Below are positions 57,264 to 64,000 of a stretch of DNA of 64,000 nucleotides, piece by piece. Made by a program: the position numbers and the translations under genes. The notes below the pieces were generated by a model. The model had not been told where the DNA came from. It did not search any database and saw only the letters and a list, made by a program, of their open reading frames with translations. The stretch spans positions 434,001-498,000 of the forward strand of contig NZ_CP034766.1 in NCBI RefSeq assembly GCF_004006015.1. Direction: 5' to 3'. The DNA is from Rhodococcus sp. X156 (GTDB lineage: Bacteria; Actinomycetota; Actinomycetes; Mycobacteriales; Mycobacteriaceae). Within the stretch, counting starts at the first letter, position 1. Each line of letters opens with the position of its first letter.

Positions 57264-57317
57264 ATGTCCTTGGCCCCCTCTTTTCGCTGCGCCCGCAACA
57301 CCGGTGGTGCCTCGTGA
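57264..57317 (+). CDS. 17-residue leader ORF coupled to the dioxygenase
   Basis: ATG with AGGAG five bases upstream opens MSLAPSFRCARNTGGAS and ends in a TGA that overlaps the dioxygenase GTG (GTGA). The downstream gene lacks a good ribosome site of its own, so its translation probably depends on ribosomes finishing this ORF. No run of a special codon that would suggest attenuation by an amino acid. Confidence 0.6.
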   Translation: MSLAPSFRCARNTGGAS

Positions 57318-58351
57318 GCACCCCGGCCTTCACCGAGATTCCTGAGGTCGACGTCTCGGGGTTGTTCAGCGACGACCCTGCCGACCAGGCTGCGGTTGCC
57401 GCCCAGCTGGGTGCGGCCGCGCGCGACGTCGGCTTCCTCTACGTCACCGGCACCGGTCTCGACCCCGCGCTCTACGACGACCTGGTCGCCGCCGCCCAGC
57501 GGTTCTTCGACCAGCCCGACGAGCGCAAGATGAGTGTCTACATCGGACGGTCGAGCAACCACCGCGGTTACGTGCCGGTCGGCGAGGAGGTGCTGGGCGG
57601 GCAGAGTCGCGACCTGAAGGAGGCTTACGACCTCTCCCTGGACCTGCCCGCCGATCACCCCGCGGTGGCCGTCGGACCCGGGCTGCTCGGACCCAACCAG
57701 TGGCCGGACCTGCCGGGCTTTCGGGAGCAGGTCGGGGCGTACTACGACGCGGCCATGGCGCTGGGCCGAGTGCTGCTGCGCGGCTTTGCCATGGCGCTGG
57801 GCGAGGACCCGGCGCTGTTCGACAGCCACGTCACCACCCCTCCCAGCCAGCTGAGGCTGATCCACTACCCCTACGAACCCGACGCCCACGACGTGCACGG
57901 CATCGGTGCCCACACCGACTACGAGTGCTTCACCCTGCTGCGCTCCACCGCCCCCGGGCTGGAGGTGCTCAACGGCGACGGGGTGTGGATCGACGCCCCG
58001 CCCCGTCCGGACGCCTACGTGGTGAACGTCGGGGACCTGCTGGAGGTGTGGACCAACGGCCAGCTGGTGGCCACCACCCACCGGGTGCGCAAGGTGGCCG
58101 AGGAGCGCTGGTCGTTCCCGCTGTTCTTCAACGTCGACTACGACACCGTGGTGGCCCCGCTGCCGCAGTTCCTCGCCGAGGGCCAGGAACCGGGCCCGGG
58201 CGTCGTCGCCGGCGACCACCTGCTGGCGCAGACCGCACAGACCTTCACCTACCTGCAGCAGCGGATGGCCCGCGGCGAGCTGGTGCTGCCCGACGGCGCC
58301 CTGGGCCGGGGCACCTTCGGCCAGGGTGCGCGGCAGGAACAGGCCTCGTGA
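57314..58351 (+). CDS. 2-oxoglutarate/Fe(II)-dependent dioxygenase (isopenicillin N synthase family)
   Basis: 345 residues. N-terminal DIOX_N domain (IPEVDVSGLFSDD ... AARDVGFLYVTGTGL) and C-terminal jelly roll with iron ligands His200, Asp202 and His256 (GAHTDYE, ATTHRVRK) and the 2-oxoglutarate Arg265-x-Ser267 (RWSFPLFF). It should hydroxylate or desaturate a small molecule using O2 and 2-oxoglutarate. First enzyme of the riboswitch-controlled operon. Related enzymes hydroxylate guanidino amino acids and release guanidine, an attractive but unproven model here. Confidence 0.93.
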   Translation: MSTPAFTEIPEVDVSGLFSDDPADQAAVAAQLGAAARDVGFLYVTGTGLDPALYDDLVAAAQRFFDQPDERKMSVYIGRSSNHRGYVPVGEEVLGGQSRDLKEAYDLSLDLPADHPAVAVGPGLLGPNQWPDLPGFREQVGAYYDAAMALGRVLLRGFAMALGEDPALFDSHVTTPPSQLRLIHYPYEPDAHDVHGIGAHTDYECFTLLRSTAPGLEVLNGDGVWIDAPPRPDAYVVNVGDLLEVWTNGQLVATTHRVRKVAEERWSFPLFFNVDYDTVVAPLPQFLAEGQEPGPGVVAGDHLLAQTAQTFTYLQQRMARGELVLPDGALGRGTFGQGARQEQAS

Positions 58352-59133
58352 GCGCGCTGCAGTGGGCCGAGCAGGCGTGGCCGGAGCTGCAGGGCCTGGG
58401 CGCGCGTCCCGACGGCGGTCACGACGTGGGCCTGGTTCCCGTCGGCGCCGTCGAGCAGCACGGTCCGCACCTGCCCACCGGCACCGACACCCTCGTCGCC
58501 GCCGCGGTGTGCGAGGCGGCGGCGGCACGGTGCGGGGCGATCGTGCTGCCGCCCATCCCGGTGGGCTGCAGCTACGGCCACGGCACGGTGCTGCCGGGAA
58601 CGCTGTCGGTGAGCCCGGAGCTGCTGGCCCAGGTGGTGCGCTCCTACGCCGAGTGGGCCGCAGCATCGGGGTTGCGCCGGTTGCTGTTCGTCAACGCGCA
58701 CATGGGCAACGCCGCCGCGCTGGGTATCGCCACCGACCACCTGAGGCTGTTCCGCCCCGACCTGCGGGTGGGTTTCCTGGACTGGTGGGACGCCGATCCC
58801 ACCGTCCGGGCCGAGCTGACCAGCGACGGGGAGGACATCCATGCCAACCGGGGCGAGACCGCCATGGTGATGGCCGTCGCGCCGCACCTGGTGCACCTCG
58901 ACCGCTGTGCCGACGGCGACGACCCGGACCGCACCGCTGACCTGGTCTTCCGCTACACCGCACCGGCGCTGTCCACCAACGGAGTCACCGGACGGCCCTC
59001 CGAGGCCACCGCCCAGCTCGGTCACTCCCTGCTCGACCGGGTCGCCGACGCCATCGCCGACCGCGTCACCCGAGGCCGCACCGAGGAGCCACCGCTCGGT
59101 CCCGCCCCCACCCCGACCTTCACTGCCTGCTGA
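58348..59133 (+). CDS. Creatininase-family amidohydrolase
   Basis: 261 residues with the metal-binding motifs of the family: VPVGAVEQHGPHLPTGTDT (~23-41; Glu, His, Asp), LLFVNAHMGNAAAL (~112-125; His) and GEDIHANRGETAMV (~170-183; His and Glu). The family includes creatinine amidohydrolase, FAPy deformylase and MftE, all cleaving C-N bonds. In this operon a cyclic or acyl guanidino compound is a plausible substrate. GTG overlaps the dioxygenase stop by 4 bp. Confidence 0.9.
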   Translation: MSALQWAEQAWPELQGLGARPDGGHDVGLVPVGAVEQHGPHLPTGTDTLVAAAVCEAAAARCGAIVLPPIPVGCSYGHGTVLPGTLSVSPELLAQVVRSYAEWAAASGLRRLLFVNAHMGNAAALGIATDHLRLFRPDLRVGFLDWWDADPTVRAELTSDGEDIHANRGETAMVMAVAPHLVHLDRCADGDDPDRTADLVFRYTAPALSTNGVTGRPSEATAQLGHSLLDRVADAIADRVTRGRTEEPPLGPAPTPTFTAC

Positions 59134-59147
59134 CCAAGGAGACCCTG

Positions 59148-60530
59148 ATGGACACCACGCACGGGATCAACCCTGCCCACACCCAGCTCGCTGCCGAGCT
59201 GGCCGCCGACGGCGTCAAGTACGCCGTGGGTGGCTGGATCGACGTGCACGGGCGCAGCAAGTCCAAGGTCGTGCCGATCGACCACCTGCCCAACCTGCTG
59301 GCCGGCTCCGAGCGCTACACCCCACGCGGCATCAGCGGTCTCGGCACGATGACCCCCAACGAGGACGAGTCGGTGGCCATGCCCGACCCGGCGACGCTGC
59401 GGGTGCTGCCCTGGGACCGCAGCATCGCGTGGATGGCCGCCGACCTGCTCTTCGACGGAGACCAGCCCTTCGTGCACTGCCCTCGTTCCATCCTCAAGCG
59501 CCAGGTCGCTGCCGCAGCGGACGCGGGTTTCGCCATGAACCTCGGAGTGGAGACGGAGTTCTTCGCCTTCGACCCGGCCTCGCTGGAGCGCGCCGACGGC
59601 TACCTGCTGCCGACGGCGCGCAGCGGCTCCATGCGGCCCACCCCGGCCTACGACCTGGAGCCGACGCTGGACGCGATGCCGTTCCTGGACGCCATGGTCT
59701 CGGCCATGCAGGAGTCCGACTTCGGTGTCTACAGCTTCGACCACGAGGGTGGCGACGCTCAGTTCGAGTTCGACTTCGACTACGCCCCGGCGCTGGTGAT
59801 GGCCGACCGCATCTCCTTCTTCCGGCTGATGGCCCGCCAGGTGGCCAAGCAGCACGGCCTGCTGGCCACCTTCATGCCCAAGCCCTACACCGAGTCCTGG
59901 GGCAGCGGCCACCACTTCAACATGAGCCTGGAGGACGTGGGCACGGGGGAGAACCTGATGCGCGACGCCGGTGACGTGCGCGGCAAGGGCTGGAGCAAGA
60001 TCGCCTACTGCTTCACCGCGGGGATCATGAAGCACGCCGGCGCGCTGTCGGCCATCACCACGCCCACGGTGAACTCCTACAAGCGGCTCAACCCGCGGCT
60101 GGCCGACGGCAGCGCCTCGTGGGCGCCGGTGTACTCCGCCTACGGCGAGCAGAACCGCTCCTGCATGCTGCGGCTGCCCAAGAACCGGCCCGCGGTGGAG
60201 AACCGGGTGGTGGACTCCGCGGCCAACACCTACCTGGCGGCGGCGTTCCTGCTCGCCGCCGGCCTGGACGGCATCGCCAAGGGCATGGACCCGGGCGAGC
60301 CGGTGGACAGCGCCCTCACCGACGGCCGCCAGCAGCTGGGCACCAACAGCACCCGGCTGCCGCGCACCCTGCTGGAGGCGACGGAGGCGTTCGAGCGCGA
60401 CGAGCTGGTGCACGAGGTGTTCCCCGGCGGGTTCGTCGAGGACTACGTGAACATGAAGCACGCCGAGTGGGACGAGTACCACGCCCAGGTCACTCCCTGG
60501 GAGCGCGACCGCTACCTGCTGGGGCTGTGA
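59148..60530 (+). CDS. Glutamine synthetase-like ligase (GlnT/GMAS type)
   Basis: 460 residues with glutamine synthetase fold: KYAVGGWIDVHGRSKSKVVPIDHLPN (beta-grasp, ~24-50), MNLGVETEFFAFD (~128-140, metal Glu), DHEGGDAQFEFDFDYAPAL (~198-216), GSGHHFNMSL (His, ~250) and ENRVVDSAANTYLAAAFLLAAGLDGI. Closest to type III/GlnT and gamma-glutamylmethylamide synthetases, so it likely forms a gamma-glutamyl amide with an amine, or captures released ammonia. ATG with AAGGAG. Confidence 0.9.
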   Translation: MDTTHGINPAHTQLAAELAADGVKYAVGGWIDVHGRSKSKVVPIDHLPNLLAGSERYTPRGISGLGTMTPNEDESVAMPDPATLRVLPWDRSIAWMAADLLFDGDQPFVHCPRSILKRQVAAAADAGFAMNLGVETEFFAFDPASLERADGYLLPTARSGSMRPTPAYDLEPTLDAMPFLDAMVSAMQESDFGVYSFDHEGGDAQFEFDFDYAPALVMADRISFFRLMARQVAKQHGLLATFMPKPYTESWGSGHHFNMSLEDVGTGENLMRDAGDVRGKGWSKIAYCFTAGIMKHAGALSAITTPTVNSYKRLNPRLADGSASWAPVYSAYGEQNRSCMLRLPKNRPAVENRVVDSAANTYLAAAFLLAAGLDGIAKGMDPGEPVDSALTDGRQQLGTNSTRLPRTLLEATEAFERDELVHEVFPGGFVEDYVNMKHAEWDEYHAQVTPWERDRYLLGL

Positions 60531-60531
60531 G

Positions 60532-61299
60532 GTGGCTCCCGTAGCGGTGGTCACCGGTGCCAGCCGCGGACTGGGCCGGGGCATCGCGGAGTCCCTCGCC
60601 GACGCCGGCCACCACCTGGTGCTCGGCTACTGCTCGGACGCCGCCGGCGCGGAGGCCACCGCGCAGGCGGTGCGGTTGTGCGGGGTGCGGGCGGTGACCG
60701 TGGCCGGCGACGTCCGCGAGGCCGCCACCGCCGCCGCCCTGGTGGCCGCCGCTGCCGAGCTCGGCGACCTGGCGGTGTGGGTGAACAACGCGGGGGTGTC
60801 GCTGCTGGCACCGGTGCAGGACACCCCCGCCGCTGAGCTGGAGCGGATGCTCGCGGTGAACGTGCTGGGCACGCTGCACGGCATCCAGGCGGCCACCCCG
60901 GTGCTGGTGGCACGCGGGTCCGGCCGGATCGTCAACCTGGCCAGCGACCTCGGCGTGCAGGGTGGAGCCCTGCTGGGCGCCTACGCCGCCAGCAAGTTCG
61001 CCGTCGTCGGGCTCACCCAGTCCACCGCGCTGGAGCTGGCCGCCACCGGGGTCACGGTCAACGCGGTGTGCCCCGGCACCTGCGAGACCGACATGGTCGA
61101 CGCCGAGTGGCACAGCCAGGCCGTGCACACCGGCGCCAGCCCCGACACCGTCCGCGCCGGGTACCTGGCCGCCATCCCGGCCGGCCGCTTCTGCACCCCC
61201 GCCGACGTGGGTGCCGCCGTCAGCTACCTCGCCAGCCCCGCGGCCGGCTACGTCACCGGCCAGTCCCTCTGCGTCAACGGCGGATCCGTCCTGCACTAG
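60532..61299 (+). CDS. Short-chain dehydrogenase/reductase
   Basis: 255-residue classical SDR: TGASRGLGRGI (~9-19) NAD(P) loop, VNNAGVS (~84-90), VNLASDLGVQGGALLGAYAASKFAV with Ser, Tyr and Lys of the catalytic set (~133-157), VNAVCPGTCETDM and the C-terminal AAGYVTGQSLCVNGG. Could oxidise the hydroxyl introduced by the dioxygenase. GTG start 1 bp after the ligase stop. Its stop lies in a 16-bp tandem repeat. Confidence 0.93.
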   Translation: MAPVAVVTGASRGLGRGIAESLADAGHHLVLGYCSDAAGAEATAQAVRLCGVRAVTVAGDVREAATAAALVAAAAELGDLAVWVNNAGVSLLAPVQDTPAAELERMLAVNVLGTLHGIQAATPVLVARGSGRIVNLASDLGVQGGALLGAYAASKFAVVGLTQSTALELAATGVTVNAVCPGTCETDMVDAEWHSQAVHTGASPDTVRAGYLAAIPAGRFCTPADVGAAVSYLASPAAGYVTGQSLCVNGGSVLH

Positions 61300-61351
61300 C
61301 CCCGTCCTGCACCAGCCCAGTCCTGCACCAGCCCAGTCCTGCACCAGCGCC
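61288..61351 (+). repeat. Four 16-bp tandem repeats across the SDR stop codon
   Basis: GTCCTGCAC[C/T]AGCCC[A/C] occurs four times end to end (61288-61303, 61304-61319, 61320-61335, 61336-61351). The first copy carries the SDR's TAG; the others read CAG there. It separates the SDR from the binding-protein gene and may have arisen by slippage. Confidence 0.9.
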
Positions 61352-61394
61352 TCGTCCCACCTCCTCGCCCCGCTGCACCCGAGAAAGGTCTCCC

Positions 61395-62960
61395 ATGAAG
61401 CGAACCCGAAAGTCCCGGATGGCGGTGCTGGCCGGTCTGGCCACCACGGCCGCGCTCGTCCTCTCGGCCTGTGGCGGCGGGGCCTCCGGCGGAGGTGCCG
61501 GCGGCGACACCTTGCGGCTGGCCTTCAACGCCGACATGCAGGTGCCCGACCCGGACATCTTCTACGAGATCGAGGGCAACGCCCTCACCACCTCGGTCTA
61601 CGAGGGCCTGGTCCGCTACAAGCCGGACTCCACCGAGATCGAGCCGGCCCTCGCCTCGTCCTACACGGTGTCCCCGGACGGCAGGACCTACACCTTCACC
61701 CTGCGCGACGGGGTGACCTTCCACGACGGCACCCCGCTGGACTCCGCCGCGGCCAAGGCCAGCTTCCAGCGCCGGCTGGACGTCAACAGCGCCCCGGCGT
61801 ACATGCTCAGCGAGGTGGTGGACATGACCACCCCGGCCCCGATGACCTTCGTGGTCACCCTGGGCAAGCCGGTGAGCGCGTTCCTGGACTACCTCGCTGC
61901 GCCCTACGGACCCAAGATGGTCAGTCCCAAGGTGCTCGCCGACCACGCCGGCTCCGACCACGCCCAGAGCTACCTCAAGGACCACGACGCCGGCACGGGT
62001 CCGTTCACGCTCACCGAGTTCATCAACGGCCAGCGCTACGTGCTCAGCCGCTACGACGGGTACTGGGGGACCAAGGCCGCCTACGGCAAGGTGGTCTTCT
62101 CGATCGTCCCGGACACCTCCACCCAGCGGCTGCAGCTGGAGGGCGGGCAGCTGGACATGAGCCTGCACGGCTACACCACCGACGACATCAGCTCGTTCCG
62201 CAGCAACCCCGGCTTCACCGTCACCGACTTCCCGGCGGTGTTCAAGAGCTTCCTGTTCCTGGACGAGAACAAGGGGGTCTTCACCGACCAGAAGGTCCGC
62301 CTGGCGGTGCGCCAGGCCCTGGACCGCGAGGAGCTGGTGCGGACGGTCTACGGCGACCGGGCCACCCCGAGCACCCAGGTGTACCCGGCGGCGCAGCAGG
62401 TGACCGGCGGCTCCACCACCGCACCCGTGGACCCGTCGGTGCTGAAGAACCTGGTGAGCGGGCTGGGCAACAAGAAGGTCGACCTGGCCTACGTCAACGA
62501 TGACTCCACCAACCAGCGGATGGCCGAGCTCATCCAGACCAAGCTCTCCGCCGCCGGCCTGCAGGTGACCACCCGGCCGATCCCCATGGCCCAGGCCTTC
62601 GACCTGCCCAACCAGCCGGAGAGCGCCCGGCCGGACATGGTGCTGTCCACCCTCAACCCCGACGCGGTGCACCCGGACACCTACGCCCGCATCTTCATGA
62701 GCACCGCGGGCTCGCTGAACTGGCTGCAGTCCTCGGTGCCCGCCGCCGACGCGGCCATGGACCGCGGGCTCAACGCCACCGATCCCGCCGAGGTCAGCAA
62801 GGCCTACGCCGCGGCCGGTGACGCCATCGCCGCCTCCGGGCTGTGGCTGGACATCGCCGACGTCAAGGAGACGGTGATCGCCCGCAAGGGCATCGGCAAC
62901 CTCGTCCACCAGCTGCCGACCCTCAACACCGTGCGTCTCGGCGACCTCGTGAAGGAGTGA
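61395..62960 (+). CDS. Peptide/opine-type ABC transporter substrate-binding lipoprotein
   Basis: 521 residues. Signal peptide with lipobox ending LVLSAC (Cys26), Gly-rich linker, then SBP family 5 (DppA/OppA) fold: LRLAFNADMQVPDPDIFYEIEGNALTTSVYEGLVRY, ALASSYTVSPDGRTYTFTLRDGVTFHDGTPLDS, GTGPFTLTEFINGQRYVLSRYDGYWG and DQKVRLAVRQALDREELV. Family 5 proteins bind peptides, opines, nickel or cationic compounds. ATG at 61395. Presumably captures the pathway substrate. Confidence 0.93.
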   Translation: MKRTRKSRMAVLAGLATTAALVLSACGGGASGGGAGGDTLRLAFNADMQVPDPDIFYEIEGNALTTSVYEGLVRYKPDSTEIEPALASSYTVSPDGRTYTFTLRDGVTFHDGTPLDSAAAKASFQRRLDVNSAPAYMLSEVVDMTTPAPMTFVVTLGKPVSAFLDYLAAPYGPKMVSPKVLADHAGSDHAQSYLKDHDAGTGPFTLTEFINGQRYVLSRYDGYWGTKAAYGKVVFSIVPDTSTQRLQLEGGQLDMSLHGYTTDDISSFRSNPGFTVTDFPAVFKSFLFLDENKGVFTDQKVRLAVRQALDREELVRTVYGDRATPSTQVYPAAQQVTGGSTTAPVDPSVLKNLVSGLGNKKVDLAYVNDDSTNQRMAELIQTKLSAAGLQVTTRPIPMAQAFDLPNQPESARPDMVLSTLNPDAVHPDTYARIFMSTAGSLNWLQSSVPAADAAMDRGLNATDPAEVSKAYAAAGDAIAASGLWLDIADVKETVIARKGIGNLVHQLPTLNTVRLGDLVKE

Positions 62961-62961
62961 C

Positions 62962-64000
62962 ATGACCCTCTCTGCGGCCCCGGGCCACACCCCCGTCTCC
63001 ACTGCTGCCGAGGCCCTGGTCTCGGTGCAGGACCTGCACGTCACGTTTCAGCGCAACGGCAGCGAGGTGCCCTCGCTCCGGGGCGTGTCCCTGGAGATCG
63101 GCCGCGGAGAGATCATCGGGCTGGTCGGCGAGTCAGGATCGGGCAAGAGCGTCCTCGGGCTCTCCCTGCTCGGCCTGCTGCCGACCAGCCCGGCCCCCCG
63201 GACGTCGGGGCAGGTGGTGGTAGCCGGCACCGACGTGCTGACCGCCACCGCGGAGCAGCGCCGGCTGCTTCGCCGCGACCACCTCGGTGCGGTGTTCCAG
63301 GACCCGATGACCTCGCTGAACCCCACGATGCGGGTGGGCAGGCAGGTCGAGGAGAAGGCGGGTTCCGCCCAGGAGGCGCTGCGGCTGCTCGACGCCGTCG
63401 GGGTGCCGCAGGCCAAGTCGCGCCTGCGGGCCTACCCGCACGAGCTCTCTGGTGGACTGCGCCAACGGGTGATGATCGCGATGGCCGTGGCCGGCAGTCC
63501 CTCGCTGGTGGTGGCCGACGAACCCACCACCGCCCTGGACGTCAGCGTGCAGGCACAGATCCTGGAGCTGGTGGTGAACCTGCGCGCGGAGCTGGGTTGC
63601 TCCTTCGTGTTCATCACCCACGACCTCGGGGTCGCCTCGGAGATCGCCGACCGCATCGCGGTGCTCTACGGCGGGAAGCTGCTCGAGGTGGGCCCCACCG
63701 CCGCGGTGCTGGAGGCGCCCCGCCAGCCCTACACGCTGGGGCTGCTGCAGACCCGGCTCACTCCGACGTCGGACCGTGCGCACCCGCTGCCCACCCTGAG
63801 CGGGGAGCCGCCGAGCCCCAAGGACCACCCGCCCGGGTGCCCGTTCGGCCCCCGCTGCGAGCTGCACGTGGCGGCCTGCGACGAACCGGTGCCGCTGGAG
63901 GCGGCGGCCCCCGGGCACCTGGTGGCCTGCACCCAGCCCGAGCGGCTGGACGAGCTGGCCCGCGCACTGGCCTCCACCGCGCAGTGGCCCGCCGGGCCGG
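62962..64000 (+). CDS. Peptide/opine ABC transporter ATPase (DppD-like, partial)
   Basis: 346 residues to the window edge with no stop. Walker A GESGSGKSVLG (~56-66), VFQDPMTSLNPTMRVG (Q-loop), signature LSGGLRQRVMIAMA (~160-173), Walker B LVVADEPTTALD, H-loop FITHDLG and the OppD/DppD C-terminal cluster-like GCPFGPRCELHVAAC. It continues beyond typical DppD length (~330), so the chain may be fused to a second ATPase. The permease genes expected for this importer are not between it and the binding protein. Confidence 0.93.
   Translation, partial: MTLSAAPGHTPVSTAAEALVSVQDLHVTFQRNGSEVPSLRGVSLEIGRGEIIGLVGESGSGKSVLGLSLLGLLPTSPAPRTSGQVVVAGTDVLTATAEQRRLLRRDHLGAVFQDPMTSLNPTMRVGRQVEEKAGSAQEALRLLDAVGVPQAKSRLRAYPHELSGGLRQRVMIAMAVAGSPSLVVADEPTTALDVSVQAQILELVVNLRAELGCSFVFITHDLGVASEIADRIAVLYGGKLLEVGPTAAVLEAPRQPYTLGLLQTRLTPTSDRAHPLPTLSGEPPSPKDHPPGCPFGPRCELHVAACDEPVPLEAAAPGHLVACTQPERLDELARALASTAQWPAGP

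Overview
The window is about 64 kb of very GC-rich, densely packed chromosomal DNA with frequent GTG starts and ATGA/GTGA overlaps, typical of an actinobacterium. Two WhiB regulators, a deazaflavin-dependent (Ddn-type) reductase, OtsA, a VirR/LytR_C-type protein and a GGM-tailed GroEL all fit. Several blocks follow the order remembered for the Rv0414c-Rv0440 region of Mycobacterium tuberculosis: thiE / thiO-thiS-thiG, GNAT-def, DUF3263-LytR_C, and pssA-psd-moeA before groEL2. A member of the Mycobacteriales, or a close relative such as the Pseudonocardiales, is therefore likely; the species cannot be named from sequence alone. No insertion sequence, prophage or CRISPR array was seen.

Layout. 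1-8 kb: otsA (cut by the window edge), a whiB operon, a ThrE-type exporter, tRNA-Thr overlapped antisense by a sirtuin gene, a Ddn-like reductase, a NUDIX/DUF202 operon, a second whiB and a secreted S1 protease. 8-14.3 kb: thiamine locus, with thiE divergent from a TPP-riboswitch operon thiO-thiS-thiG-thiD-NCS1 transporter-tenA-tenA2. 14.3-22.8 kb: heterodimeric ABC exporter, tandem-domain TetR regulator, enoyl-CoA hydratase, acyl-CoA ligase and a decayed methyltransferase pseudogene. 22.8-29.3 kb: two flavin enzymes, then the assimilatory nitrate/nitrite reductase operon nasA-small protein-nirB-nirD. 29.4-41.8 kb: housekeeping block (MarR, GNAT, def, EAL-DICT protein, DUF3263, LytR_C, MscS, pssA, psd, moeA, Ser/Thr kinase, CIRCE-controlled groEL). 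41.9-49.9 kb: oxidoreductase, beta-carbonic anhydrase, and a TetR regulator divergent from a leucine/isovalerate catabolic operon (carboxylase beta and alpha, HMG-CoA lyase, acyl-CoA dehydrogenase), separated by a striking four-box operator. 49.9-57 kb: molybdenum-hydroxylase maturation genes (MobA-like, MoxR, VWA, XdhC) without the enzyme itself, plus small genes.

57-64 kb is the most interesting part. A ykkC-class riboswitch, best matching guanidine-I, precedes a 17-residue leader ORF translationally coupled to a 2-oxoglutarate/Fe(II) dioxygenase, followed by a creatininase-family amidohydrolase, a GlnT/GMAS-like glutamine synthetase homologue, an SDR oxidoreductase and a peptide/opine-type ABC importer that runs off the window. 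It looks like a ligand-controlled import and breakdown pathway for an N-rich, probably guanidino, compound. I know of no described pathway with this exact gene set.
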